A DNA stretch of 64,000 nucleotides from Pseudomonas putida (GCF_016406145.1 NZ_CP066306.1:2480001-2544000), one strand, 5' to 3'; counted from the first letter of the stretch, positions 19,595-29,823 are shown. The notes: generated by a model from the letters alone, not told the origin. A program made the numbers and translations.

Positions 19595-20299
19595 GTGAGT
19601 ACAGCCGAAGTCCTGGCCAGCGTCGATATCGTCGCCCTGCGCCTGGCCCCCGAAGCCCAGCATCTGCAAGTGTTGTTGCATCGCCGCGAGCGCGAGCCCC
19701 ATGCTGCTCAGTGGGCTTTGCCCGGTGTGCTCGTCAATGGCCGCACCCCGGACACCAGCCTGGAGGCTGCTGCCGAGCGCGCGCTGGGCGAGAAGGCCCG
19801 GGTGCTGCCGCGTTACCTGGAGCAGGTAGGTACCGAAGGCAATGCCTTCCGCGACCCGCGCGGCTGGTCGTTGAGCACCTATTACCTGGCCTTGCTTGAC
19901 CCTCGGCAGCAGGTTGAGGGTGACCAGTTGGCCTTTTTTGACCTGGCCAGTGTGTTGGGCCGCAAGGTCCTGCTTCCGTTCGATCACAACCTGCTGGTGG
20001 AGCGCGCTCGCGAGCGGCTGGCGAGCAAGACGGTGTACAGCAGCCTGCCGCTGAACCTGCTGGCCGAGAAGTTCACGGTGCTCGATGCATTGGGGGCGGT
20101 GCAGGCGTGCCTGGGCCAGGCCGTGAACAACACCTCGCTGCGCAAGCGCCTGGAGCGCCTGCGTGAGCTGGGTTGGGTGCGTGATACGGGGGAGAAGAAT
20201 CAGCCGCGGCTCGGCAGGCCGCAGCAGTTGTATCAATATACGCCGCTGGGAGATCGGCCGTTCATGTTCGACCGTAGCTTACTGCCGGAAGGTGCTTGA
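19595..20299 (+). CDS. nrtR: NrtR-type Nudix-related transcriptional regulator
   Basis: A 234-aa repressor of NAD metabolism. The N-terminal Nudix-like domain (VDIVALRLAPEAQHLQVLL to about residue 130) has lost the catalytic Nudix box: the segment AQWALPGVLVNGRTPDTSLEAAAERALGE lacks the REUXEE residues, so it should bind ADP-ribose or a related ligand without cleaving it. The C-terminal winged helix has TVLDALGAVQACLGQAVNNTSLRKRLERL. I chose GTG 19595, with GGAG seven bases upstream, over the ATG at 19538, because the latter runs through the likely promoter. It is divergent from pncA-pncB, its expected target operon. Confidence 0.88.
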   Translation: MSTAEVLASVDIVALRLAPEAQHLQVLLHRREREPHAAQWALPGVLVNGRTPDTSLEAAAERALGEKARVLPRYLEQVGTEGNAFRDPRGWSLSTYYLALLDPRQQVEGDQLAFFDLASVLGRKVLLPFDHNLLVERARERLASKTVYSSLPLNLLAEKFTVLDALGAVQACLGQAVNNTSLRKRLERLRELGWVRDTGEKNQPRLGRPQQLYQYTPLGDRPFMFDRSLLPEGA

Positions 20300-20537
20300 T
20301 CGCTCAAACTGTTCCGCGATTGTCCGTGGGGAGAAGCGGCCTGGTCTGACTGCCAGCGGGCAGCTTGCTGCACTTTGGGTAACTTAAAAAAACTCTGCAC
20401 AGTGTGACGCTAAAGTGATCGACCTTGTTCGAAAGTGCGCTCAGCATCACTGAGCGGTGGCTGGCGGAGCCCTGAGCCGATCAACCGCCTGTTCCCTGGT
20501 GATTGTCACTCTGGCCCCCGCCGAATCCGCTGCCTGA

Positions 20538-21950
20538 TCAGCTTGCAGCCGCGAGCTTGGCACTGGTCTGGCGACGGCGATAGGCACTGTCGCGGCTCGC
20601 CAGCCACCAGTACAGCGGCGAAGTGATCAGCAGGCCCACCAGCCAGGACAGGTCTGCACCGTTGATGTGCTCGGAGATCGGCCCCACGTACAGCGGCGTG
20701 TTCATGAACGGAATCTGCACCACGATACCCACTGCATAGGCGGTCAGCGCCTGCGGGTTGTAGCGCCCGTAGATACCGCCATCGACCTTGAAGATCGACT
20801 GGATGTCGTAGTCGCCCTTGTGAATCACGTAGAAGTCGATCAGGTTGATCGCGGTCCACGGCACCAGCACCACCAGCAACACCAGCACCATGTCGACGAA
20901 GTGGCCGATGAAGTCCGCCGAGGCGAACACCGCCACCACGCAGCAGGCCGCCAGCACGATCAGCGACAGGACCGCACGGCTCTTGGCTGTGGGGATCCAG
21001 CGGTAGGCGAAGGTCTGGATCAGGGTGATGATCGACAGCACTGCGCCATAGAGGTTGAGGGCGTTGTGGCTGATCACGCTGAGCAGGAAAAGTACCAGCA
21101 TGATCGGGCCGAGGGTGCCGGTGGCGAGTTTGACCGCGTCCATGGTGTCCATGCCGGCGGGTATCGCCAGCACCGCCACGGCGCCAAAGATGAACGACAG
21201 GCTCGAGCCCAGTGCCGACCCCAGGTAGGTGGTCCAGAAGGTCGATGAGACCTTCACGTCAGCCGGCAGGTAACGCGAATAGTCCGACACGTAGGGAGCA
21301 AAGGCGATCTGCCACAGCGCCGCGAGCGACACGGTGGCCAGCCAGCCGGCTAGGTTGAAGCCGCCGCGGGTGAGGAAATCGTCGCTCTGCACGTGGCTGA
21401 AGATGTAGCCGAAACCGATCACGATGCCGATGCCCAGTACCCAGGTGCCGATACGGTTGAGCACGTGGATGAAGCGATAGCCGATGATGCCGATGATCCC
21501 CGAGCCCAGCGCGCCGATGACGATACCCACCGGTACCGGCACGCTGTCGACCACGCCATGCAGCGATTTGCCGGCCAGGACGATGTTGGAGGCGAAAAAC
21601 CCGATGTACATCACGCCGGCGATCACCACCACCAGCAGTGCCCCGAGCGAGCCGAACTGGGCGCGGCTCTGGATCATCTGCGGGATGCCCATTTGCGGGC
21701 CCTGGGCCGAGTGCAGCGCCATCAGCACTCCGCCGACCAGGTGGCCAACCAGAATGGCGACGATGCCCCACAGCAGGTTCAGGTGAAACAGCTGTACGCC
21801 GAGCGCGCCGGTGACGATGGGCAGCGGCGCGATGTTGCCGCCGAACCACAGCGTGAACAGATCCCTTACCTTTCCATGGCGGTCTTGCGGGGGCACGTAG
21901 CCGATCGTGTGTTTTTCTATGAGGGGTGCCGAATTGGCTGCACTGGTCAT
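20538..21950 (-). CDS. NCS1-family cytosine/purine permease (paralogue 1)
   Basis: A 470-aa NCS1 (CodB-like) transporter with about twelve membrane spans. The N-terminus has HTIGYVPPQDRHGKVRDLFTLWFGGNIAPLPIVTGA-type sequence, and the family motif region AQGPQMGIPQMIQSRAQFG is clear, as is ISHNALNLYGA. Family members import cytosine, purines, allantoin, hydantoins or similar heterocycles with protons or sodium. It closely resembles the second NCS1 gene at 35572. The ATG at 21950 follows GGAGTCAGTC. The gene stands alone; no enzyme gene is attached, so the substrate is open. Confidence 0.92.
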   Translation of the reverse strand: MTSAANSAPLIEKHTIGYVPPQDRHGKVRDLFTLWFGGNIAPLPIVTGALGVQLFHLNLLWGIVAILVGHLVGGVLMALHSAQGPQMGIPQMIQSRAQFGSLGALLVVVIAGVMYIGFFASNIVLAGKSLHGVVDSVPVPVGIVIGALGSGIIGIIGYRFIHVLNRIGTWVLGIGIVIGFGYIFSHVQSDDFLTRGGFNLAGWLATVSLAALWQIAFAPYVSDYSRYLPADVKVSSTFWTTYLGSALGSSLSFIFGAVAVLAIPAGMDTMDAVKLATGTLGPIMLVLFLLSVISHNALNLYGAVLSIITLIQTFAYRWIPTAKSRAVLSLIVLAACCVVAVFASADFIGHFVDMVLVLLVVLVPWTAINLIDFYVIHKGDYDIQSIFKVDGGIYGRYNPQALTAYAVGIVVQIPFMNTPLYVGPISEHINGADLSWLVGLLITSPLYWWLASRDSAYRRRQTSAKLAAAS

Positions 21951-22237
21951 GACTGACTCCAAGGCAAGGTGGGGCATCGGGTGCTGCCCGGGTGCGTGCC
22001 GGCGAAGGGCGACGCGTTCTTGTTGGAGCGATGATGCGGGGTGCGGGGGGAAGGAGAAATTAGTAAATATGTGCCCATAAACCTTAAAAAACCTAAGGCT
22101 GACAAAAGGTTAAGGGGCGAGTGGTAGCAAGGAGCGGGCCACCGGGCTGGGAGGCCCGGGTTTGGCAGGTTTGGGCAGGTACGGGTCCAAACGGGTGTGT
22201 GGTGTTGGTGCGAGCTGCCCGATTGAAGTGCATGCAG

Positions 22238-22690
22238 TTACATCGGCAGCATCCGGTCCTGAATCACCTCTTTCATCACCAGGGTCGAGCTCAAGCGCTT
22301 CACGTTGGGAATGCTGGTCAGCTGTTCGTCATACAGTTTCTGAAACGCCGGCAGGTCTTTTGCCACGACATGCAGCAGGTAATCCGGGTCGCCGAACAGC
22401 CGCTGCGCCTCGACGATCTGCGGTATTTCGCCCAGTGCCGCCTCGAAATCCGCGACCGGCTGACGGGTGACTTCGCGCAACGTGACGAACACCAGCGCGG
22501 CGAAGTTCAGCCCCAGGGCGCTTGGTGCCAGGCGAGCGTGGTAACCGAGGATGGCTCCCGAATCCTCCAGTGCCTTTAGCCGCCGATGGCAAGGCGACAG
22601 GCTCAGCCCCACGCGTTCAGCCAGTTCGGTAACCGACAAACGACCATCTTTCTGCAGTTCGGCAAGTATCTTGCGGTCTGTCCTGTCCAC
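22238..22690 (-). CDS. Lrp/AsnC-family regulator
   Basis: A 150-aa feast/famine regulator. The helix-turn-helix is MDRTDRKILAELQKDGRLSVTELAERVGLSLSPCHRRLKALE (start to about residue 43), followed by the RAM/AsnC ligand-binding domain with VFVTLREVTRQPVADFE and GDPDYLLHVVAKDLPAFQ. It starts with GTG at 22690. It is divergent from a LysE/RhtB exporter with 109 bp between starts; this pairing is common and usually means an amino acid binds the regulator and switches on its own export. Confidence 0.93.
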   Translation of the reverse strand: MDRTDRKILAELQKDGRLSVTELAERVGLSLSPCHRRLKALEDSGAILGYHARLAPSALGLNFAALVFVTLREVTRQPVADFEAALGEIPQIVEAQRLFGDPDYLLHVVAKDLPAFQKLYDEQLTSIPNVKRLSSTLVMKEVIQDRMLPM

Positions 22691-22799
22691 GGAGAAGAAT
22701 CTTCCATCAATAAGGCTTGAAAGGGAAATATACGAAAGATAATCCCTCGATGGAATCCGTACGCTTTCCTCACTCCCAATCCAGTGAAGGAAGACTCAA

Positions 22800-23414
22800 G
22801 TGGCAATCAGTGTGCTGACGGCGTTCTGGGCCGTGTCATTGCTGTTCGTGATCACACCCGGTGCAGACTGGGCTTACGCCATCTCGGCCGGCATGCGCGG
22901 GCGCTGGGTGATGCCTGCGGTGGCAGGCATGCTGTCCGGGCATTTTCTGGCAACCCTGATCGTTGCAGCTGGCGTGGGTAGCCTGGTTGCCGGGCATCCG
23001 CTGGCCTTATTGTTGCTGACCTTGGCTGGCTGCACCTATCTGCTCTGGCTGGGCGGCAACCTGTTGCTGAGCCCGGCGGTGCCGCAAGGAGGGCCGGGTG
23101 ATGCAGGCGATAGCGGCTCGCGCTGGGCGCTAAAAGGCTTTTGCGTGAGCGGGCTCAACCCCAAGGTGTTCCTGCTTTTCCTGGCCTTGCTGCCGCAATT
23201 CACCGACCCACAGTCGAGCTGGCCGGTGCCTGTGCAGATCCTGCTGCTGGGGTTGGTCCACCTGTGCAGTTCGCTGGTGATCTATCTGCTGGTCGGCTAT
23301 GGCGCCAAAGCCGTCCTGAGTACCCGGCCGGAGGCGGCGAAGTGGGTCGGGCGGTTATCGGGAACGGCGATGATCCTGGTGGCGTTGGGGTTGATGATCG
23401 GGCAACTCGGCTGA
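22800..23414 (+). CDS. LysE/RhtB-family amino acid exporter
   Basis: A 204-aa membrane protein with about six spans and the LysE-type signatures FVITPGADWAYAISAGMRGR near the start and FCVSGLNPKVFLLFLALLPQF in the middle, the normal length for the family. It should export an amino acid or homoserine-lactone-like compound by proton exchange. The start is GTG 22800 with AAGGAAG upstream. The divergent Lrp-type gene is its likely regulator. Confidence 0.92.
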   Translation: MAISVLTAFWAVSLLFVITPGADWAYAISAGMRGRWVMPAVAGMLSGHFLATLIVAAGVGSLVAGHPLALLLLTLAGCTYLLWLGGNLLLSPAVPQGGPGDAGDSGSRWALKGFCVSGLNPKVFLLFLALLPQFTDPQSSWPVPVQILLLGLVHLCSSLVIYLLVGYGAKAVLSTRPEAAKWVGRLSGTAMILVALGLMIGQLG

Positions 23415-23531
23415 TGCTGCGCATGCTCGCCTGAGCGGGGGAGTAATTAACGGCGAATCCCTGGGAACGAACTGTTTATTGCACATCTCTTATCCTCAGA
23501 TGGATGGCAATATGCCCGGGACATCCCAGAC

Positions 23532-25697
23532 ATGAAACCGCTTCAACGACACGAAACCCCCAATCCGCTACCACACTTCCTGCTCAATGGCGGTGCCATC
23601 GGCACACTGCTGCAGACGATGGACTGGAGCGACTCGCCGCTCGGCCCGCCTGAAGCATGGTCGCCCCACTTGCAGGCGGTGATGGCCACATTACTGCCTG
23701 CCCAGGCGCAGTTCGTGCTGTTCTGGGGTGAGGCCTTTGCTGCGCTTTACAATGACGCCTATGCGCCGACCATTGGCAGCAAGCATCCCCACGCATTGGG
23801 GCGTCCAGGCAAGGAATACTGGCGCGAACTGTGGCATGACCTCGAGCCGTTGCTGCGTGGCGTGCGTGAGACTGGCCAGACCTTCTCGGCCAAGGATCGC
23901 CCCTTTTATATAGAACGCCACGGATTGGGCGAGACGGTGTACTTCGATGTGTCTTATTCCGCGGTGCGTGAGGCCGATGGAAGTGTCGGCGGGGTGCTGT
24001 GCCTGGTCACCGAGACCACCGAGCGGGTGCGCCTCCAGCAGAATCAGGCGTTCTTGCTGGAGTTGGGCCGCACGTTGCCCGGGCTGGGTGAAGCAGACCG
24101 CATCGAAGCCTATGTGGTGAGCCGCCTGGCCGAGCACCTGGGGGCGGCGCAGGTCTGTTTTGGCGAAGATCAGGGCGACGGCGCGGGTTTCAAGGTCGCG
24201 CACGATTGGGCTGAGGGCGTGCCATCGCTGGTCGGTCAACACCACTATGCGACTTACGGCGCATCGCTGCATGAGCAACTGGCGGCAGGGCAGGTGGTGC
24301 AGCAGGCGTATGACAGTGCAACGTCACCCCTGAGCGGTCTGTGCTCCACGTTGCATGTGCCGGTGCTGCGTGGCGGTCGTCTGGAGGCCATGCTTGGCGT
24401 GCACTTTCACAGCACGCGCCAGTGCCTTGAAGAGGAATGCCAATTGGTGGAGGAAGCCGCCAAGCAGGGCTGGGCGGCCATCACACATGCCCGCGCAGAA
24501 CGCGCCCTGCACCTGCTCAACGACAGCCTGGAGGAGCGCGTCACGGCGGCACTCGCCCAGCGTGAGGCGGCAATGCTGCAGTTGCACGAAGCGCACAAGC
24601 TGGAAATGATCGGACAGTTGACTGGCGGTATTGCCCATGACTTGAACAACATGCTCACGCCTATCATCGCCTCTTTCGAGCTGCTGCGCCGGCAGCCGCA
24701 CTCCGAACGTGCCCCGCGCCTGATCGACGGGGGGCTGCAGGCTGCCGAGCGTGCGCGCAATCTGGTCGGGCGGTTGCTCAGCTTTGCCCGCCGACAAACT
24801 CTCAAGCCACAGGCCGTGTCGCTGGCCGCTCTGGTAGAGGACATGCACGAGCTGCTGGCCCGATCACTGGGGCCGACAGTTGCCGTGCAGGTACAGATTG
24901 ACCCAGCCCTGCCTGCAGTCCTCGTAGACCCCCATCAACTGGAACTGGCGCTGCTTAACCTTGCGGTCAACGCCCGCGACGCCATGGGCGACGGTGGCAC
25001 CTTGAGGATCTGCGCAGGGCTTGAGACCGACGGTCCCCCAAGGCCTGCGGGCCTCACCGAAGGGACGCTGGTGTGGTTGCAGGTTCGCGACAGTGGCAGT
25101 GGCATGGACGAAGATCAGTTGCGTCGCTGCGTCGAACCGTTCTATTCCACCAAAGGCGTGGGCAAGGGCACTGGTCTTGGCCTGCCGATGGTCCAGGGAC
25201 TGGCCGTACAGTCCGGTGGCGGCTTCCAGATACGCTCGCAGCAAGGGGAGGGTACCGTTGCCACGTTATGGCTGCCGAGCAGCGATGTGGCTGCGGTGTG
25301 TCGTGACAGCGAAATGGCCGAGGTGCCGCTTGCCGACGGTGCACTTCGGGTGCTGTTGGTGGACGACGAGGAGATCGTGCGCCATGCCACAGCGCTGCAG
25401 TTGCGTGAACTGGGTTATCAGGTGACCGAAGCCGCCAGTGCCGCTGCAGCATTGCAGCTGCTGGAGAAGGGCTGGTGGCCGGATGTGCTGGTGACCGATC
25501 ATGTCATGGCTGATATGACCGGGGTGCGGTTTGCTCAACAGATGCGCGAGCGTCAGGCAGACCTGCCGGTGTTGATCATTACCGGCTACGCCAACCTGAC
25601 ACCGCGCGAACTCAAGGGCTTCGAGGTGTTGCGCAAGCCGTACCGGCGCGCAGAACTGGCGCAGAGTGTGGCGCGCTTGCTTACCGGCAGGCCTTGA
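23532..25697 (+). CDS. hybrid sensor histidine kinase with PAS, GAF and receiver domains
   Basis: A 721-aa soluble hybrid kinase. Residues 20-155 form a PAS domain (WSDSPLGPPEAWSPHLQ, LFWGEAFAALYNDAYAPTIG), then a GAF domain to about 330, a short coiled coil (EERVTAALAQREAAMLQLHE), and a kinase core. The phosphoacceptor is H369 in GGIAHDLNNML; the ATPase part has LNLAVNARDAM (N box), VRDSGSGM and GKGTGLGLPMV. The C-terminal receiver has phosphoacceptor D656 in VLVTDHVM. There is no membrane segment, so it senses a cytosolic or diffusible signal. Its stop is only six bases from that of the paralogous kinase on the other strand. The output partner is not encoded next to it. Confidence 0.93.
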   Translation: MKPLQRHETPNPLPHFLLNGGAIGTLLQTMDWSDSPLGPPEAWSPHLQAVMATLLPAQAQFVLFWGEAFAALYNDAYAPTIGSKHPHALGRPGKEYWRELWHDLEPLLRGVRETGQTFSAKDRPFYIERHGLGETVYFDVSYSAVREADGSVGGVLCLVTETTERVRLQQNQAFLLELGRTLPGLGEADRIEAYVVSRLAEHLGAAQVCFGEDQGDGAGFKVAHDWAEGVPSLVGQHHYATYGASLHEQLAAGQVVQQAYDSATSPLSGLCSTLHVPVLRGGRLEAMLGVHFHSTRQCLEEECQLVEEAAKQGWAAITHARAERALHLLNDSLEERVTAALAQREAAMLQLHEAHKLEMIGQLTGGIAHDLNNMLTPIIASFELLRRQPHSERAPRLIDGGLQAAERARNLVGRLLSFARRQTLKPQAVSLAALVEDMHELLARSLGPTVAVQVQIDPALPAVLVDPHQLELALLNLAVNARDAMGDGGTLRICAGLETDGPPRPAGLTEGTLVWLQVRDSGSGMDEDQLRRCVEPFYSTKGVGKGTGLGLPMVQGLAVQSGGGFQIRSQQGEGTVATLWLPSSDVAAVCRDSEMAEVPLADGALRVLLVDDEEIVRHATALQLRELGYQVTEAASAAAALQLLEKGWWPDVLVTDHVMADMTGVRFAQQMRERQADLPVLIITGYANLTPRELKGFEVLRKPYRRAELAQSVARLLTGRP

Positions 25698-25703
25698 CGG
25701 CCA

Positions 25704-27902
25704 TCAGGGCGCCAGCACCTTCCCAAGCAGCAGGCATACTTGCTCGGCGGAGTAGGGCTTGGCCAGGAATGTGAATCCCTCGTGGCCGCCTTCGGCAATC
25801 GCGTCGCTGTAGCCGGAGGTGAGTATCACAGGCAATTGCGGGCACTGGCGGCGTAGCTCGCGGGCCAGGGCCAGGCCGCCCATACCGGGCATGACCACAT
25901 CGGAAAATACGGCATCGAAGTCGCCCGCCGCGCCGTTCAACTCCATCAAGGCTTCTTCCGCAGAGTTCACCCAGCTGATCCGGTAGCCGTGGTCTTCGAG
26001 GATCTGTGCAGTGAAAGTGCCAAGGTCCGGGTTGTCTTCTACCACCAGTATTCTTCGCCGCGCGCCACTCACCTGCGATTGGCTCAACTCTGCGGCTGCA
26101 TTGGCCTGCTCGGCAGGCTGTTCCACCTGTGGCAGGTACAGGGTGAAGGTCGTCCCTTGGCCCTGGATGCTGGCTACCTCTACATCGCCCCCGGATTGCT
26201 TGGCGAAGCCGAACACCTGCGACAGTCCAAGCCCTGTGCCTTCGCCGGGCGCCTTGGTGGTGAAGAACGGGTCGAAGATACGGTCGAGCAACTCGGCGGC
26301 GATGCCGACACCGCTGTCCACCACCGAGATGGCGGCAAACGGCCCTGGGTGCTCTTGCTGTTCGCGCAGGCCAGGCATGCTTTGGTTGGGCAGCAGGCGC
26401 AGGTGCAAGGTGCCTTCGCCAGCCATGGCGTCACGGCCGTTGAGCATCAGGTTGATCACAGCGGTTTCCAGTTGGCTGAGGTCGGCGCGGATGTGGCATG
26501 GCGTTGACGGCAACTCCAGTTTTACCTGGATCCGCGCGCCCGTAGCGGTATCAAGCATGTCGGCCATGGCCTGCAGGCGCGATCGGGCTTCGAATACTTG
26601 GGGGCTCAATGCCTGACGGCGGGCGAAGGCCAGCAACTGGCCGGTCAGCTTGGCGCCTCGGTCGACCGTGTCGGTAATGGTCTTGAGGTAGCGTTCGCGA
26701 CGGCTGTCTTCGAGGTTGGGGCGTTGCAGGAAGTGCAGTGACGAGCGAATGATGGTCAGCAGATTGTTGAAGTCATGGGCCACGCCACCGGTCAGCTGGC
26801 CTATGGCTTCGAGCTTCTGGGCCTGGCGCAGCACGGCTTCGGTGTGCAGCAATTGGGTAGTGCGTTCTTCGACACGGTGTTCCAGGGTGGCATTGAGTGA
26901 CTCTAGCGCAGCCAGCGCCTCACGCATTTCGGCATGGGACTGGACCCGCTGGATATGTGCCCAGCAACGTTCCGTCACTTCCCCGATCAGCGCCTGTTCG
27001 TAGCCCGTCCATCGCCGTGGCATTTTATCGTGGATGGCCATCAGTGCGGTGAGTCGGCCCCCCTTGACCAGTGGCATGCAAATGGTGGCAGTGATGCCAA
27101 TGGCCTGGAAGGTGGCGGCTTCTTCCCTGGCCAACTCACTCAGGTTGTCGTTGATCACCAGCGGCAGACCCTTGCGCAGTTGGCTGACCGCCAGGCGGCC
27201 GAAGTCAGCCAGGCGATACTGGCCCAGCAGCCGCGGGGAGCCGGGTGCGACAGAGTCGCCGCAGATAGTGAAGCCATCTTGGTCGGCCTCCATTACGGCA
27301 TAGGCGCAACTGGACAACTGCAGGTGCTCCAACAGCATGCCAGTGGTGATGGCCATTACTCGGTCCGAATCGGTGGCATTCGCCACAGCCCGGCCCAGGT
27401 CGTCAAGAAACGCCAGCCGCTGATTGGTGACCACGCTGGCGGTCGTTTCGGTGACCGTGTCGAGCATGCCCACCACATCGCCGTTCTGGTCACGGATAGG
27501 GCTGTAGCAGAAGGTGAAGTAAGCTCGCTCCGGGCCGCCGTTGCGGTCGATGGTCAGCGGGAAGTCCTCGATATAGACGGCTTCGCCACCCAGGGCGCGT
27601 TCGACCATAGCCGCGATGTCGGCCCAGGCCTCCTGCCATACTTCGCAAAACGGCTTGCCCAGCGCTTGCGGTTTTTTGCCAAGGATTGGCAGGAATGCGT
27701 CGTTGTGCAGAGTGAGCAGGTCTTGCCCCCAGAGAATTGCCTGGGGAAAGCGCGAGGCCAGACACAGGGCCACGGTGGTCTTGAGTACGTCAGGCCAGGT
27801 CTCGATCGGGCCCAGGGAGGTAGTGGACCAATCGTGATTGCGAATGCGTTCAGCCATCAGCCCGCCGCCGTCTAGCCATTTAGCCATGTGTGCTCTGCCC
27901 AT
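25704..27902 (-). CDS. hybrid sensor histidine kinase (tail-to-tail paralogue)
   Basis: A 732-aa soluble hybrid kinase with the same order as the previous gene: PAS ([38 protein letters not shown]), GAF (about 160-320), coiled coil ([20 protein letters not shown]), kinase core and receiver. The phosphoacceptor is H376 in [11 protein letters not shown]; the ATP lid has [11 protein letters not shown]; the receiver has [10 protein letters not shown] near residue 650. The start is uncertain: ATG 27902 has AGAAGG abutting it, and ATGs at 27887 and 27857 are alternatives. The two kinases are clear paralogues arranged convergently, which suggests an old inverted duplication or cross-talk. Confidence 0.92.
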   Translation of the reverse strand: MGRAHMAKWLDGGGLMAERIRNHDWSTTSLGPIETWPDVLKTTVALCLASRFPQAILWGQDLLTLHNDAFLPILGKKPQALGKPFCEVWQEAWADIAAMVERALGGEAVYIEDFPLTIDRNGGPERAYFTFCYSPIRDQNGDVVGMLDTVTETTASVVTNQRLAFLDDLGRAVANATDSDRVMAITTGMLLEHLQLSSCAYAVMEADQDGFTICGDSVAPGSPRLLGQYRLADFGRLAVSQLRKGLPLVINDNLSELAREEAATFQAIGITATICMPLVKGGRLTALMAIHDKMPRRWTGYEQALIGEVTERCWAHIQRVQSHAEMREALAALESLNATLEHRVEERTTQLLHTEAVLRQAQKLEAIGQLTGGVAHDFNNLLTIIRSSLHFLQRPNLEDSRRERYLKTITDTVDRGAKLTGQLLAFARRQALSPQVFEARSRLQAMADMLDTATGARIQVKLELPSTPCHIRADLSQLETAVINLMLNGRDAMAGEGTLHLRLLPNQSMPGLREQQEHPGPFAAISVVDSGVGIAAELLDRIFDPFFTTKAPGEGTGLGLSQVFGFAKQSGGDVEVASIQGQGTTFTLYLPQVEQPAEQANAAAELSQSQVSGARRRILVVEDNPDLGTFTAQILEDHGYRISWVNSAEEALMELNGAAGDFDAVFSDVVMPGMGGLALARELRRQCPQLPVILTSGYSDAIAEGGHEGFTFLAKPYSAEQVCLLLGKVLAP

Positions 27903-27992
27903 CCTTCTGCCGGGGATGATAAGGGTGCACCGAGAATAGCGGATTGGCGAGGGCTTTTTGCTGTCTGTCCCGGAGACTAGGCCGCAGCAGGC

Positions 27993-28556
27993 TCAACGAA
28001 TGAAGTGCACCTTGCCTGTGTCGTCATTGCCCATGTAGATCCCGTACACCCCAGCCTGCCGCTCGAGGATGTAACGCTCGAGAATCTGCCGTATCGCCGG
28101 GTAGTAGATCTCTTCCCAAGGGATCTGGTCGGGTTCGAAAAACGTGTAGGCCAGCGTCTCGGGCCCATACTGCCCGGTCTCCTCGGTGGCGATCGCGCGA
28201 AAGATGATGTACACCTCGCTGATTGTCGGCACGCTGAAGATCGAGTAGGGCGAGACGATTTCGGCACGCACGCCGCTTTCCTCCCACACCTCGCGCAGCG
28301 CTGCCTGCTCGGTGGTTTCGCCAGCCTCCATGAACCCGGCCGGCAACGTCCAGGTGCCTGGGCGGGGCGGGATCGCCCGCTGGCACAGCAGGTACTTGCC
28401 ATCGCGCTCGATGATGCAGCCGGCGATGATTTTCGGGTTCACGTAGTGGACATAGCCGCACCCGGTACAGTGCAGGCGCTCGTGGGTGTCGCCGTCGGGA
28501 ACGCCCCGGGCCAGTTCTGTGGTGCAGTGCGGGCAGTAGCGCGGGGCGTTGGGCAT
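27993..28556 (-). CDS. Nudix hydrolase with zinc ribbon
   Basis: A 187-aa Nudix hydrolase. The N-terminus has a four-cysteine zinc ribbon (YCPHCTTEL and LHCTGCGYVHYVNP), and the Nudix box is complete: GFMEAGETTEQAALREVWEE followed by SGV. The ribbon plus YVNPK is typical of NudC-like enzymes, though this is shorter than NudC (257 aa). The substrate (NADH, ADP-ribose or another nucleotide) is unknown. It lies two bases after the GntR regulator gene and is probably transcribed with it. Confidence 0.9.
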   Translation of the reverse strand: MPNAPRYCPHCTTELARGVPDGDTHERLHCTGCGYVHYVNPKIIAGCIIERDGKYLLCQRAIPPRPGTWTLPAGFMEAGETTEQAALREVWEESGVRAEIVSPYSIFSVPTISEVYIIFRAIATEETGQYGPETLAYTFFEPDQIPWEEIYYPAIRQILERYILERQAGVYGIYMGNDDTGKVHFIR

Positions 28557-28558
28557 GG

Positions 28559-29323
28559 TCAGCGGCCTATGCGGGGTTCTATACGAGGTTCCTTGAGTGC
28601 CAAAGGCTCGACCATGTCGCGCACCTTGGTGTTGTCGTCCTGCTTCTGGCGCAGGTAGTCCAGCGCCACCTTGGCGGCGGCGCGCACATGATCGACCGAG
28701 GCCTGGTGGGCGACCAGCGGGTCGCCACTCTTGATGGCGTCGACGATCTTTTCCATTTCAAGGTTGCTGGCGCCACGGCGGTTTTGCTGCGACACCGAGG
28801 TGGCGCGCAGGTAGCTGATGCGCGCCTGCAACTGGCGCAGTTGCTGAGCTGCGACCTGATTTCCGGAGCCCTCGAGCAGCACCTCGTAGAAGCCTTGCAC
28901 CGAGTCCAGCACCTGCTGCAACTCGCCTTCCTCGAGTGCTTCGCGGTTGACTTCCAGCGCCCGTTCCAGGGCCCGGATGTCCTTGGCTTTGGCATTGAGG
29001 GTGAACAGCTGCACGATCAGGCCTTCGAGTACACAGCGCAGCTCGTAGATATCGCGGGCGTCTTCCAGAGTGATGATGGCCACGCGTGGGCCCTTGGCAT
29101 CGGCGAATTCCACCAGGCCTTCGGACTCCAGGTGACGCAGGGCTTCACGCACCGAGGTACGGCTGACGCCGAGGCGGTCACAGAGGTCGCGCTCGACCAG
29201 GCGATCGCCCGGGAGCAGGTGGAAATTCATGATCGCGCCGCGCAGCTTGTCGAGCACGATTTCACGCAGTGTTACGGGGTTGCGGTTGACCTTGAAGCTG
29301 TCGTCGAGTGGCTGGCGTTTCAT
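28559..29323 (-). CDS. GntR-family (FadR/FCD subfamily) regulator
   Basis: A 254-aa regulator. The N-terminal winged helix spans residues 15-85 (TLREIVLDKLRGAIMNFHLLPGDRLVERDL then RLGVSRTSVREALRHLESEGLVEF), and the C-terminal all-helical FCD domain binds the effector. It lies at the end of the catabolic cluster in the same direction as its first operon. FCD regulators bind TGGTATACCA-like palindromes, and three such sites lie at 33455, 35312 and 35484 in front of the cluster's three promoters, so this is the likely local repressor; the pairing is inference. Confidence 0.92.
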   Translation of the reverse strand: MKRQPLDDSFKVNRNPVTLREIVLDKLRGAIMNFHLLPGDRLVERDLCDRLGVSRTSVREALRHLESEGLVEFADAKGPRVAIITLEDARDIYELRCVLEGLIVQLFTLNAKAKDIRALERALEVNREALEEGELQQVLDSVQGFYEVLLEGSGNQVAAQQLRQLQARISYLRATSVSQQNRRGASNLEMEKIVDAIKSGDPLVAHQASVDHVRAAAKVALDYLRQKQDDNTKVRDMVEPLALKEPRIEPRIGR

Positions 29324-29411
29324 CGGGTGCGCTCTTTATGAGGCTGTTTCGCCAACATCGCGGAACACCCCGAACCGAGGTGCTCCCTGCAGTGGTTCGA
29401 ACAGCCCGTTG

Positions 29412-29801
29412 TTAACGGGTTGACTCCGCATCGGCTTCGGCGAACGCCTCGCGGGCCAGGCGGAAACTGTCCACCGCCGCGGGTACGCCGCAATAAATGC
29501 CGACCTGGAGCAGGATCTCGCGAATCTGTTCACGGCTCAGGCCATTACGCAAGGCGCCGCGAATATGCAGCTTGAGCTCGTGGGGCCGGTTGAGCGCGGA
29601 AATCATGGCCAAGTTTATCATGCTGCGCTCTTTGAGCGACAAGCCATCGCGGCCCCAGACGTGGCCCCAGCAGTACTCTGTAACCAGCTCCTGCAAAGGC
29701 TTGGTGAAGTCATCGGCGTTCTGGATCGAGCGGTTGACGTAGTCCTCGCCCAGCACCTGGGTGCGGATCTGCAGGCCTTTTTCGTACTTTTCGTTGCTCA
29801 T
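29412..29801 (-). CDS. carboxymuconolactone decarboxylase-family protein (PcaC-like)
   Basis: A 129-aa helical protein with the PcaC length and pattern: MSNEKYEKGLQIRTQVLGEDYV, then EYCWGHVWGRDGLSLKERSM, ALNRPHELKLHIRGALRNG and LLQVGIYCGVPAA. In PcaC this fold decarboxylates gamma-carboxymuconolactone in the beta-ketoadipate pathway, but no other pca gene is present here, so a different small ring-derived acid or lactone is more likely its substrate. The ATG at 29801 follows GGAGCTAGGCA. It is part of the run of minus-strand catabolic genes. Confidence 0.88.
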   Translation of the reverse strand: MSNEKYEKGLQIRTQVLGEDYVNRSIQNADDFTKPLQELVTEYCWGHVWGRDGLSLKERSMINLAMISALNRPHELKLHIRGALRNGLSREQIREILLQVGIYCGVPAAVDSFRLAREAFAEADAESTR

Positions 29802-29823
29802 TGCCTAGCTCCGAATCAAAAGA

